Below are positions 27,500 to 35,782 of a DNA stretch of 64,000 bases, piece by piece. The position numbers and the translations under genes are program-made. Position 1 is the stretch's first letter. Each line of letters begins with the position of its first letter. The DNA comes from PoT sp049331405 (GTDB taxonomy: Bacteria > Planctomycetota > Planctomycetia > Isosphaerales > Isosphaeraceae), in NCBI RefSeq assembly GCF_049331405.1, contig NZ_CP186274.1:1488001-1552000 (forward strand), in the 5' to 3' direction. The notes beneath the pieces are model-generated. The model did not search any database. It was not told the origin of the DNA and saw nothing but the letters and a program-made list of their open reading frames with translations.

Positions 27500-28121
27500 T
27501 CCTTTTCGGGAGTCGGTGTCGGAGTAGGAGAAGGCGGCGCGGGGTTGTGTGGCAAGGGGTGCGCCAGGACGAGCAGGCGATGCCAGCGCCCTTCCTCGCT
27601 CGAGTCGTCGTGGTAGCGGGCGGCCAGGTCTTTCACGGCCGCCGCCAGCTCCTCGCTGAACGCCGCGCGGTCGGCCGCCGAGCGGAACCGGATCTCCGCG
27701 TCGATGGAGAGGGTCGCAACGCGCTTCTCCGTCTCCCTCGAGCGTCTGAGTAAGGCCCCGACCTCGCGGATCGCCCGCGCGGCCAGGGCGATCAGGTAGC
27801 TCGCCGAGAGGTGGTCGGCCGCGCGCCCCGGATCCGAGGCGATCGGGCCCAGGGCCCCCGGCGAGACGACGTATGACGCGGCCGTCGCCACGAGCAGGCG
27901 CTCGGTCAGGCCCCCCAGCGCCGCTCCTCGGCCACCTCCACCAGGCCGTGGGCCTCCAGCGTCCGCAGGTGGTAATTCACCTTCTGACGCGTCAGGCCGA
28001 CCCGGCTCGCCAGCGACGCCGCCGACGCCGGCTCCACCATTTCAGACAACAGCCTCGCCCGTATCGGGTCCAGCGCGACCGTCGCCGCCGCCGGGTCTTC
28101 GATCACTTCGAGTTCGATCAT
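27496..28121 (-). pseudogene. ArsR-family transcriptional regulator, frameshifted at a G6 tract
   Basis: From the ATG at 28121 the frame encodes a winged helix-turn-helix ('AARLLSEMVEPASAASLASRVGLTRQKVNYHLRTLEAHGLVEVAEERRWG') and then stops at 27906. Adding one G to the six-G run at 27910-27915 would continue it smoothly as '...RRWGGLTERLLVATAASYVVSP...' into the frame that runs to 27496. The total of 626 bp is one base short of a multiple of three. Repaired, it is about 208 residues. The break could be a sequencing error, a true inactivating mutation or slippage-based switching. The intact downstream genes and operator suggest recent or reversible inactivation. Confidence 0.75.
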
Positions 28122-28136
28122 GGCCGAATTCTGCCT

Positions 28137-28156
28137 TTGACAAATTAATTTGTCAA
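28137..28156. promoter_or_regulatory. perfect 20-bp palindrome, probable ArsR operator
   Basis: TTGACAAATT is followed directly by its reverse complement AATTTGTCAA, ending 16 bases upstream of the ArsR start codon. It is AT-rich in a very GC-rich setting, and TTGACA is also a perfect -35 hexamer. ArsR proteins bind such palindromes and autoregulate, so this is the likely control site of the four-gene cluster. Confidence 0.8.
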
Positions 28157-28198
28157 GGCGGGCACGCGATTTCGGCGGGGGCGTTTTCGCGAGGGGGG

Positions 28199-29797
28199 TC
28201 AATGCTTGATGCGCTGGAAGATGTTGAAGACGGCGTCGTTCATGAGGTACATGCGGCCGGGGAGGAAGTCGACGGCCTGGATCTTCGGCGTGACGTCGAA
28301 CTGGGCGGCCACGCGATAGGCCTGGAGGAAGGTGGGATAGCGCTCGACCATCCGCTGCGACTCCCAGGGGCGGAGCACGACCCAGTCGGGCCGCAGCGCG
28401 GGGACGACCGAGTAGAAGTCGCGGCCTTCTTTCTGGGCCAGGCGCGAGACCTCGGGGGCGACGAGGCCCGGCCAGTCGCGGATCTTGGCGTCGCTGAAGT
28501 AGCCGATGTAGCCGGTGCATTCGAGGTAGACGGTGTCGCCGGGCTCCATGTGCCGCTTGAGCCAGTCGCCGACCCTGGCGCGGTTGCCCATCTCCACCTC
28601 GGCCATCTGCACCCTCATCTGGGTCGCGGTGCAGACGTAGAGGGCACCCCGCTCGGCCGCGATCGCCGCCAGGATCAGGCCCGCGACGACCGCCGCGATC
28701 CTCCCGCGTCCTGCGACGACTCCCACGAGTGTCGTCACCCCTCGAGCCAGCACGACCAGGCCCAGCATCAGGGCCGGGGGCGCATACCAGGGGAACATGT
28801 AATTGAGCAGCGATAAATAGAGCCCGAGCATCGCGAACGCGAGCGAGCAGGCCCGCCCCAGTCGATCCGAGGTCGGCAGGATCCAGTACGAGGCGCAGAA
28901 GACCCCGAGCCCGGCGCTCCAGTGGTAGATCCCCGGATACCAGTCGAAGCCGCCCCCCATGTCGAAGTAGATCGGCAGGAAGACCTTGGCGATCCCGCCG
29001 AGGTAGCGCTCGATCGGATTGAACCCGCCCCCCGTCCACGAGACCAGGTTCGACTTCGCCAGCACCGTCTGCGGCACGGGCGAGCCGTAATACCACCAGG
29101 CCCCGCCGAACCAGGGGAGGTAGACCGCCGTGCAGACCGCCGCCGCCTTGAGGATGTCGACCAGGCAACGCCGGCGCGACCCCTTGCTGAAGAGGATCTC
29201 GACCGCCGACATCGCCGCGATGTAGACGCAGCCATCGGGCCTCGTCCACATCAGGCCCCCCCAGCAGAGGCCCAGATACAGCCACCGCCCGGGAAAATCG
29301 CGGAGGAGCAGATCCACCTGCCAGGCCAGGAACATGAGCATGAACGCGGTTTCCATGCCATTGATGGTGAACGACGCAGACTTCACCTCGAGCGCGTAGA
29401 GGACCGCCAGCGCCACGCGCGGGAGCCATCGCGTCGGCTCCTCTCGCTCCATCCGTCGCCAGAGCAGGAGCCCCCCAAGAGCAAAGGCCGCGATGCTCAA
29501 GACGCGGAAGCCCCAGATCGCCCCGACGTACGATCGCATGCCCGTCGCGAGATAGCAGAGCGCCGGCAGGAGCGTCCCCAGCGGCGACGTGAACCCGTGC
29601 ACGCGCTCGCCGGGGTAGTAGACCATGCCGTGACCCTCGCAGAGGTTCCGGCTATGGCGGAATGTGATGAAGAAGTCTTCCCAGATGTGATTCGTATAGA
29701 GGGCGAACGCGAAGGGGCTGAGCCCGAGGACGCCGAGCAGCAGGATGGTGCCTCGCCCGGAGAGTCGCCGTGGTGGCACATCTGTGATCGTGGCCAT
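28199..29797 (-). CDS. GT-C fold membrane glycosyltransferase (AftB/GT39-like)
   Basis: The protein has 532 residues and around ten membrane helices. The first periplasmic loop has the motif 'WEDFFITFRHSRNLCEGHGMVYYPGERVHGFTSPLG', which resembles arabinosyl/mannosyl transferases of the GT-C superfamily, with the Glu-Asp pair as likely catalytic acid. The C-terminal ~150 residues are soluble and end 'MNDAVFNIFQRIKH'. It likely transfers a sugar from a polyprenyl-phosphate donor to an envelope acceptor. The start at 29797 skips a 16-residue extension; a GGGAGGG site lies upstream. No partner gene is adjacent. Confidence 0.85.
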   Translation of the reverse strand: MATITDVPPRRLSGRGTILLLGVLGLSPFAFALYTNHIWEDFFITFRHSRNLCEGHGMVYYPGERVHGFTSPLGTLLPALCYLATGMRSYVGAIWGFRVLSIAAFALGGLLLWRRMEREEPTRWLPRVALAVLYALEVKSASFTINGMETAFMLMFLAWQVDLLLRDFPGRWLYLGLCWGGLMWTRPDGCVYIAAMSAVEILFSKGSRRRCLVDILKAAAVCTAVYLPWFGGAWWYYGSPVPQTVLAKSNLVSWTGGGFNPIERYLGGIAKVFLPIYFDMGGGFDWYPGIYHWSAGLGVFCASYWILPTSDRLGRACSLAFAMLGLYLSLLNYMFPWYAPPALMLGLVVLARGVTTLVGVVAGRGRIAAVVAGLILAAIAAERGALYVCTATQMRVQMAEVEMGNRARVGDWLKRHMEPGDTVYLECTGYIGYFSDAKIRDWPGLVAPEVSRLAQKEGRDFYSVVPALRPDWVVLRPWESQRMVERYPTFLQAYRVAAQFDVTPKIQAVDFLPGRMYLMNDAVFNIFQRIKH

Positions 29798-30054
29798 GAT
29801 GCGGAGAGCCCTCCCTGCGCAGCCCTGGGCCGTCGGAGTATGCACACCGATATCATACGGGATGGGTTAAGGGTTGGGCACAGGGGAGATGCTCACCAGT
29901 TCGTTGAAGGGTCCCTTGCGGAACGAATGCGATCGCCTGGCAGCCTCGCCCGGCTCGCCGGAAATGTTGGGGCGCAAGGGGGTTACGGCCGATGACCCGG
30001 CTCATGCGAGGTGAGTTCGAGCGTCTATGCCGGTTCAACCAGGATGGGCGGCCG

Positions 30055-30864
30055 TCAGCCGGCCTTGATAGGCGGGACCTTGGCGAGGAGGGGGAGTCGC
30101 TCTCGGGTGGAGACGACCACGCCCCCCGGGGGCTCGACGGTCACGGCAAACAGGGTAGGGCGGGTAACCCCGAGCTTGATCCGGATCGGCACGACGACAT
30201 CCCGGACCCCGGCCGGGACGTCGAAGACGCCGCCGTCGACCGGGTAACGCTCGTCGCGGACGGCGTCGAAGACCCACAACTGGTACTGCTCGCGGGTCGG
30301 CACGTTCGTCGCCAGCCCTCGGAAACGCATGTAGCCTTCCTGGGCCCGTGTGCTCCAGACCACGTCTCCCGAGGCACCTTGCGCGGAAGGGTCGGCGGTG
30401 GCGGTCCAGTCCAGGCGGATCACGTCGCTTCCGGGTTGGCCGAGCCGAGCGATCAGGGCGTCCCGGCGCTCCGCGGCGGTCGGGATCGCGAGCGGGCGAG
30501 GGCGGGTGACGCGCCAGAGCCCGAACGCCAGCAAGAGGCCGGCCGCGGCGGCGAGGACGCGAGCGAGCATCCGACGGCGCGGGATTCTCGGCGATTCCAG
30601 GGGGGGCTTCGACGCCGGCAGGGCACCCGGGGCGTCGGCGAGGATCAGGCGGGAGAGGTGGGACGGAAGGGGCTCGAGGGTTTCGGGCAGGTGGGCGCGG
30701 GTCAGGTCCGCGGCGAGGAATTCGAGGGATTCCTGGTCCGCGATGGGGACGTGCGCCAGCAGGCGCTCGAGTTCCGCCTGGTCCTCCGCCGAGAGCCCGA
30801 AGAGGGCGCGATCGGCGAGGAGTTCGAGGGCCCGTTCCCGGGTGGGTTCGAGGGGGCCGGTCAT
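30055..30864 (-). CDS. anti-sigma factor, RskA-like, single-pass membrane protein
   Basis: The protein has 269 residues. The cytosolic N-terminus ('ERALELLADRALFGLSAEDQAELERLLA') is typical of anti-sigma factors, followed by a membrane helix at about residues 96-115 ('MLARVLAAAAGLLLAFGLW') and an outer RskA-type domain ('YQLWVFDAVRDERYPVDGGVFDVPAG', 'VTVEPPGGV'). Its ATG overlaps the sigma factor stop as ATGA, so the two are translationally coupled. It should hold the sigma factor at the membrane until released by proteolysis; the signal is unknown. Confidence 0.9.
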   Translation of the reverse strand: MTGPLEPTRERALELLADRALFGLSAEDQAELERLLAHVPIADQESLEFLAADLTRAHLPETLEPLPSHLSRLILADAPGALPASKPPLESPRIPRRRMLARVLAAAAGLLLAFGLWRVTRPRPLAIPTAAERRDALIARLGQPGSDVIRLDWTATADPSAQGASGDVVWSTRAQEGYMRFRGLATNVPTREQYQLWVFDAVRDERYPVDGGVFDVPAGVRDVVVPIRIKLGVTRPTLFAVTVEPPGGVVVSTRERLPLLAKVPPIKAG

Positions 30865-31424
30865 CGGACGTACCCCTCTCTCGCGGGTTCCGCGTCGCTG
30901 CCGGCGAGCAGCTCCCGAAGCCGTAGGAGGCCGCGGCGGGCGTGGGCCTTGACCGTCCCGAGCGGCATCGCGAGGGCCGTCGCGATGTCGGACTGGGTCA
31001 TGCCGCGGTCGATCGCCATTTCCAGGACCATCCGCTGCTCCGGGCTGATCTCGGCCATCCGGGCGCGAATGAGGGACGCCTCGTCCTCGACGGCCAGCCG
31101 ATCGTCGACCGCCTGATGCGCCGGGCCTCCATCCTCGGGGAGCAGCGTCGTCGCCACCGTCCTCCCGCGCTTTCGAGACCGGTCGATCAGCCGGCGGCGG
31201 GCGATCATGGCCACGAAGGTGGGCTCGTTGGCGACCCCCGGATCGAACCGGCCCGCATGCCTCCAGAGGTCGATGAAGATCTCCTGGGCCGCGTCCTCGG
31301 CCTCGGCCGGGTCGGCCGAATATTTCCGCGCCAGGGCCCAAACGAGGCCGCCGTACGCCGCCAGGCAGGCGGGTACGGCTTCTCGGTCGCCGCGGGCGAT
31401 CCGTTCGAGCAGGGTCGTGGACAC
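30861..31424 (-). CDS. ECF sigma factor (SigK-like context)
   Basis: The protein has 187 residues. Region 2 reads 'YGGLVWALARKYSADPAEAEDAAQEIFIDLWRHAGRFD', and region 4 'SPEQRMVLEMAIDRGMTQSDIATALAMPLGTVKAHARRGLLRLRELL'. The start is GTG. It lies between a FAS1 protein gene (72 bp upstream, same strand) and its anti-sigma factor (4-bp overlap). The same gene content (fasciclin-type secreted protein, ECF sigma, RskA-like anti-sigma) is known from the SigK regulon of mycobacteria, suggesting that the FAS1 protein is a target. Confidence 0.92.
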   Translation of the reverse strand: MSTTLLERIARGDREAVPACLAAYGGLVWALARKYSADPAEAEDAAQEIFIDLWRHAGRFDPGVANEPTFVAMIARRRLIDRSRKRGRTVATTLLPEDGGPAHQAVDDRLAVEDEASLIRARMAEISPEQRMVLEMAIDRGMTQSDIATALAMPLGTVKAHARRGLLRLRELLAGSDAEPAREGYVR

Positions 31425-31496
31425 TCTGGGCGCTACCTCAGCCCGAGGAGAGAGTGGTGGATCGGTCGCGTGCGGACCGGGCCTCCTGCAACCATC

Positions 31497-31979
31497 TTAC
31501 TCAGGGATGAGGACGGTGTCGATCACGTGGATGACCCCGTTCGAGGTCAGGATGTCGGTCTTGGTCACCTTGGCGTCGTCGACCTTGACTTTGCCGCCGG
31601 CTACATGAATCTTGACCTTCGATCCCTGGACCGTCTTGGCCTCGGTCAGCTTCACGACATCGGCCGCGGTGACCTTGCCGGGGACGACGTGGTAGGTCAG
31701 GATCGCGACGAGCTTCTTCTTGTTTTCGGGCTTCAGGAGGCTTTCCAGCGTCCCCTCCGGCAGCTTGGCGAACGCCTCGTCGGTGGGCGCGAAGACCGTG
31801 AACGGGCCGTCCCCCTTGAGCGTCTCCACGAGGTCGGCGGCCTTCACCGCGGCGACCAGCGTCTTGAACTTCCCGGCGGCGACGGCCGTGTCCACGATGT
31901 CCTTGTGGTCGGCGGCCCGGGCGGGGCCCGAGGCGGCGAAGGCGGTGGCGACGACCATCGAAGCGATGAGGTACTTCAT
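31497..31979 (-). CDS. secreted fasciclin (FAS1) domain protein
   Basis: The protein has 160 residues: a signal peptide ending 'GPARA' and one FAS1 domain. The H1 motif is '[17 protein letters not shown]' and the H2-like motif '[15 protein letters not shown]' closes the domain. FAS1 domains mediate adhesion and carbohydrate or protein contacts outside the cell. The start at 31979 has GGGAGA upstream. It is the first gene of a likely three-gene unit with the sigma and anti-sigma factors. Confidence 0.93.
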   Translation of the reverse strand: MKYLIASMVVATAFAASGPARAADHKDIVDTAVAAGKFKTLVAAVKAADLVETLKGDGPFTVFAPTDEAFAKLPEGTLESLLKPENKKKLVAILTYHVVPGKVTAADVVKLTEAKTVQGSKVKIHVAGGKVKVDDAKVTKTDILTSNGVIHVIDTVLIPE

Positions 31980-32295
31980 CTCGATCTCCCGTAGGTGTTT
32001 GGGGTCCCGTCGGCGTTGCCGGTCGGGTAGGCGTCGAGGTTCGACCTCGACGCTCCAGGCTCGAATTCGCCGGGCGGGCCGGGCCGGATGCAGGGGGACG
32101 CGGATTTTTCTCTCGATGGCTTGCGCGGGCCCGCCCCACGGCTCGATCTCGAGGGGGCCGCGGCCTGGCCCGTCGGCCTCGCGGAGGGGCGGGCGGAAGC
32201 CGCATCCAGATTGGATTGCATCATCCGCGCGTCTGCATAGAATGGGCGTACAGTTCGACGACGACCGATCCCAATCCCGAGGTAATGGAGGCTCC

Positions 32296-32598
32296 ATGGC
32301 TCTCTACCGGCACGGCGATCTCCTGGTCGAAAGCGTCAAGGCGATCCCCGCCGACGCCACGCGGCTGCACCACCTCGTCCTCGCCGAGGGGGAATTGACC
32401 GGGCACTCGCACCGGATCGCCGAGCCCGACGCGGCCGAACTCTTCCAGACGATGGAAGGGCTCCACCTCATCGTCAGATCCGAGTCGGCCACCCTCGTCC
32501 ACCAGGAGCACGGCCCGATCCCCCTGCCGTCCGGCACCTACCGCGTCTGGCGCCAGCGGGAGTACTCGCCCAGGGAAATCCTCACGGTCCGGGATTGA
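32296..32598 (+). CDS. small conserved protein with GELTGHSH motif
   Basis: The protein has 100 residues and starts [14 protein letters not shown] after a perfect GGAGG. It contains '[17 protein letters not shown]', 'HEQEHGPI'-like histidines ('[23 protein letters not shown]') and looks like a small beta-barrel. I recognise the 'RxGDxL...LAEGExTGHxH...' pattern as a widespread family without a settled function. The stop is 9 bp before the leucine-rich/DUF6745-like gene, so the two form an operon and probably act together. Conserved His residues suggest metal binding, which is an inference. Confidence 0.75.
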   Translation: MALYRHGDLLVESVKAIPADATRLHHLVLAEGELTGHSHRIAEPDAAELFQTMEGLHLIVRSESATLVHQEHGPIPLPSGTYRVWRQREYSPREILTVRD

Positions 32599-32607
32599 GG
32601 TATTCTC

Positions 32608-33633
32608 ATGAAGGCAAACTCGATCTTGACCGAAGAGGCGTACGACCTCCTCGGCCGAGGCAAGCTCCCCGCCGGCTCGCACGTCGAGGGGGTGCTCGAC
32701 TACTCGGCGAAGTCGCAACGCCGCCTCCCGCCGTCGTTCCCGGAGGGGCTCGCCGTCGACGTGCTGGACGTCTCGGGGAGCAGGATCGAGGCGATCCCGC
32801 CCGGCCTCACGTGCTACGACCTGATCGCCGCCGAGACGAAGATCGTCGAGCTTCCGCCTGATATCAAAGTTGAGTCGCGGATCGACCTGACGGGGTGCGA
32901 GGGCCTCGAGCGGCTCCCGGAGGGGCTCACGGCCGGGACCCTGATCCTCCGCAACTGCCACAACCTCAAGCGGCTCCCCGAGGGGCTCGACGTCTGGTTC
33001 CTGGACCTCACCGGCTGCTGGGCCTTCGACGGCTGGCCCGAGTCCGCGAACATCCGCGGCGGCCGGCTCCAGCTCCGCGGCTGCATGGCGTTGAAGTCGC
33101 TGCCCCCCTATCTGAAACGCCTCTCGGCGCTCAACCTGCGCGACTGCCCCAACCTGGCGTCGCTGCCGCCGGACCTCGTCGTCACCGGCTGGCTCGACCT
33201 CGGGCACAGCGGGCTCGCCGACGAGTCGTCGCTGCCGCCGGGCGTGGAGGGGACGCAACTGCGCTGGGCGGGCGTGAACGTCGACCGCCGGATCGCCTTC
33301 CACCCCGAGACGATCGAGGTGGGCGAGGTCCTCGCCGAGAAGAACGCCGAGCGCCGGCGGGTCCTCCTGGATCGCTACGGCTACGGCCGGTTCCTTCAAG
33401 ATGCGAACGCGCAGATCCTCGACCGCGACACCGATCCGGGCGGCCCTCGGCAGTTGCTCCGGGTCGAGCTCGACGGCGACGAGGACCTCGTCGCGATGTC
33501 GTGCTTCTGCCCCTCCACCCAGCGCCAGTACATCATCAGGGTGCCGCCCGCGACGCCGACCTGCCGTCACGCCGCGGCCTGGATCGCCGGGTTCGACGAC
33601 CCCGACGACTATCGGCCGCTGATGGAAACCTGA
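32608..33633 (+). CDS. leucine-rich repeat protein with DUF6745-like C-terminal domain
   Basis: The protein has 341 residues. The first ~220 residues are irregular leucine-rich repeats with recurring 'LxLxGCxxLxxLPxGL' units ('DLTGCEGLERLPEGL', 'LRNCHNLKRLPEGL', 'LRDCPNLASLPPDL'). The last ~100 residues ('GYGRFLQDANAQILDRDTDPGGPRQLLRV' to 'RVPPATPTCRHAAAWIAGF') match the DUF6745 pattern found at the end of many such proteins. Start has GAGG upstream. It is coupled to the small protein before it and lies 72 bp before the STM4015 gene. Function is unknown. Confidence 0.8.
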   Translation: MKANSILTEEAYDLLGRGKLPAGSHVEGVLDYSAKSQRRLPPSFPEGLAVDVLDVSGSRIEAIPPGLTCYDLIAAETKIVELPPDIKVESRIDLTGCEGLERLPEGLTAGTLILRNCHNLKRLPEGLDVWFLDLTGCWAFDGWPESANIRGGRLQLRGCMALKSLPPYLKRLSALNLRDCPNLASLPPDLVVTGWLDLGHSGLADESSLPPGVEGTQLRWAGVNVDRRIAFHPETIEVGEVLAEKNAERRRVLLDRYGYGRFLQDANAQILDRDTDPGGPRQLLRVELDGDEDLVAMSCFCPSTQRQYIIRVPPATPTCRHAAAWIAGFDDPDDYRPLMET

Positions 33634-33705
33634 GGGCCCCGGCCTAAGACGAATGCTCGGGCCGCGGCTCGCCCGAAGTCCCTCACCAAACTTCAAGGAA
33701 TTGGT

Positions 33706-34623
33706 ATGTTCAGCGAATTGTCCACGGAGTTCCGCGGCCGGAAGGTGGTCGAATTCGAGACGTCGGATTCGTGGGAAGGACCCGAGGTCGCGTATGGCTT
33801 GCGCGAGGGTTATGACGACGAGGATGGTACGCTCGTCGGCAAACTCGCGGAATTGCTCAAGCAGCCGGGCAGCGACCAGATCACTTGCCTGATCGTAGGG
33901 GCATGGGGCGGCGTCTGCGAGGGGGATGGCTCCGAAAAGGTCGTCGACGCCTTCGTCAAGGTCGCCGAGCAACTCCCCATGCTTCGCCATCTCTTCTTCG
34001 GCGAGATGACGTATGAGGAGTGCGAGATATCCTGGATCAAGCAGTGCGACCTGACCCCGCTGCTCAACGCCTATCCGCAGCTCAAGTCGTTGCGGGTCCG
34101 CGGTGGCACGAGCCTGTCGTTCTCGAAGACGCGGCATGAGAACCTGGAGGAGCTGGCGATCGAGTCGGGCGGCCTCTCGCGCTCGACGCTCCGCGACATC
34201 TTCCTCTGCGACTTCCCCAAGCTCGAGCACCTCGAACTGATGCTCGGCGAGGAGAATTACGGCTTCGACGGCGGCGTGGAAGATTTGCAGCCGCTGCTCT
34301 CGGGCAAGCTCTTCCCGAAGCTCAAGTACATGGGTTTGATGAACAGTGCCATTGCCAACGAGATCGCGGCGGTGGTCGTCAACTCCCCGATCGTCGACCG
34401 GCTCGAGACCGTCGACCTCTCGTGCGGCAACCTCGACGAAGAGGGGGTCAAGGCCCTCATGGGCATGGCCTCTCATAAGAATCTCAAGCAGTTGATCATA
34501 TCCCACTATTACTGCAACCCGGTGGACGTGGAGCGTCTCGTCAGGGCCATGCCGTTCGAGGTGATCGCCGAGGACCGGCAGGAGCCGGAAGACGAGTGGA
34601 GGCCGATCCTCCATGCCGAATGA
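33706..34623 (+). CDS. STM4015 family leucine-rich protein
   Basis: The protein has 305 residues and matches the STM4015 family: 'LKSLRVRGGTSLSF..RHENLEELAIESGGLS' and 'GLMNSAIANEIAAVVVNSPIVDRLETVDLSCGNLDEEGVKALM' are leucine-rich, ribonuclease-inhibitor-like repeats. A start ATG follows AAGGA. It is the first gene of the five-gene STM4015-4011 cassette and its end overlaps the STM4014 start by 11 bp. The protein could recognise the substrate of the cassette, but no function is established. Confidence 0.85.
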   Translation: MFSELSTEFRGRKVVEFETSDSWEGPEVAYGLREGYDDEDGTLVGKLAELLKQPGSDQITCLIVGAWGGVCEGDGSEKVVDAFVKVAEQLPMLRHLFFGEMTYEECEISWIKQCDLTPLLNAYPQLKSLRVRGGTSLSFSKTRHENLEELAIESGGLSRSTLRDIFLCDFPKLEHLELMLGEENYGFDGGVEDLQPLLSGKLFPKLKYMGLMNSAIANEIAAVVVNSPIVDRLETVDLSCGNLDEEGVKALMGMASHKNLKQLIISHYYCNPVDVERLVRAMPFEVIAEDRQEPEDEWRPILHAE

Positions 34624-35782
34624 ACCCGGCCCGATGCGTCCAGGGCGGATCGTCGTGCTTGGCGTCCCGGGCTCGCGCCGGGTCTCGTCGTTCGTCGAGG
34701 AGGCGAGTCGGCTCGGCATCGACCGGGTCGACGTCGTCTCGTATCTCGACCTGATCGCCGGCGTTGCACCGGTGCCGGGCGTCGGCAGCCTGGTGCGGGT
34801 CGAGTCGCCGAGCGAGTCGGCCGAGACGACCCGCGCCATCCTCAAGGCGGGGATCGGGCCGCTCGAGGAGGTTGGCGGGAGGCCATCGTCGTCTGCGGAG
34901 ATCGACCGGCTCGACTGCGGCCGGGGCGAGATCGTCGCGCCACGGCAGTGGTTCTTTGGGTTTCACGAGGTCCTTGCGCGGCTCGAATCCGCGTGGTCGG
35001 GCGATGGTTCGCGCTGGGTGTCGCGGCCGTCGACGATCGCAACGACCTTCGACAAACTCGCATGCCTGGATCTTTGGCGTTCGGCCGGATTGCCCACGCC
35101 CGGTCGTCATCCCGACGTTCAGAGTTATGCCCAGTTGCGCGACTCAATCCCGGGCCGACACGCCAGGGTCTTCGTCAAGCTGAGGTATGGGTATTCGGCG
35201 ATGGGTGCGGTGGCTCTCGAGTGGAGGGATCATCTCGTCCGCGCGATCACCACGACGGAGCGGGTCCGGGCCGAGGGGCGCGACCGCCTCTTCGTCAGCA
35301 AGAGGCCCCGGGTCCTGACGAGCGAGCCCGAGATCGCCGAGCTGATCGATGCGCTGGCCGTCGAGTCGATCGTCGTGGAGGATTGGCTGCCCAAGGCCCG
35401 ATATGACGGGGTCCCTTATGATGTCCGCGTCGTCATGATCGGGGGCAGGGCACGGCACCTCGTCGGCCGGGCGAGTTTCTCGCCGTTCACGAACCTGAAT
35501 CTGGACGCCCGCCGCATCTCGCGCGAGTCGGTCGAGGCCCACCTCGGCGATGCCTGGGGCGACTTCGAGGCGCTCTGCGAGGGCGCCGCGTCTCATCTCC
35601 CCGAGGCCGGGGTTCTGGGCCTGGATGTCCTGATCCGCCCGGGGCGTCGTCGGTTCGCGCTCCTGGAGGCCAACGCCTTCGGCGATTATCTGCCGCGGCT
35701 CACGCACGCGGGGCAGTCGGTCTACGAGGCCGAGCTGGCCCATTTCGGGGCGTTGGGGACGGTCGCGGGGGCACTCGCATGA
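34613..35782 (+). CDS. STM4014 family protein (ATP-grasp-like)
   Basis: The protein has 389 residues. It resembles STM4014 family members with a nucleotide-binding N-terminus and an ATP-grasp-like core: 'ARVFVKLRYGYSAMGAVALEW' (ATP-binding Lys loop), 'VEDWLPKARYDGVPYDVRVVMIGGRARHLVGR' and 'LGLDVLIRPGRRRFALLEANAFGDYLP' (metal-binding Glu and Asn). It probably forms an amide or peptide-like bond using ATP. It overlaps the STM4015 gene by 11 bp and the STM4013 gene by the ATGA stop-start. An ATG 21 bp later is an alternative start. Confidence 0.85.
   Translation: MPNEPGPMRPGRIVVLGVPGSRRVSSFVEEASRLGIDRVDVVSYLDLIAGVAPVPGVGSLVRVESPSESAETTRAILKAGIGPLEEVGGRPSSSAEIDRLDCGRGEIVAPRQWFFGFHEVLARLESAWSGDGSRWVSRPSTIATTFDKLACLDLWRSAGLPTPGRHPDVQSYAQLRDSIPGRHARVFVKLRYGYSAMGAVALEWRDHLVRAITTTERVRAEGRDRLFVSKRPRVLTSEPEIAELIDALAVESIVVEDWLPKARYDGVPYDVRVVMIGGRARHLVGRASFSPFTNLNLDARRISRESVEAHLGDAWGDFEALCEGAASHLPEAGVLGLDVLIRPGRRRFALLEANAFGDYLPRLTHAGQSVYEAELAHFGALGTVAGALA

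Noticed and set aside
25559..27616. Plus-strand open frame of 685 codons
   Set aside because: Runs antisense through four well-supported minus-strand genes (SRPBCC, VOC, SRPBCC, ArsR).
32221..34845. Minus-strand open frame of 874 codons
   Set aside because: Antisense to the GELTGHSH, leucine-rich and STM4015 genes, which have family motifs and ribosome sites.
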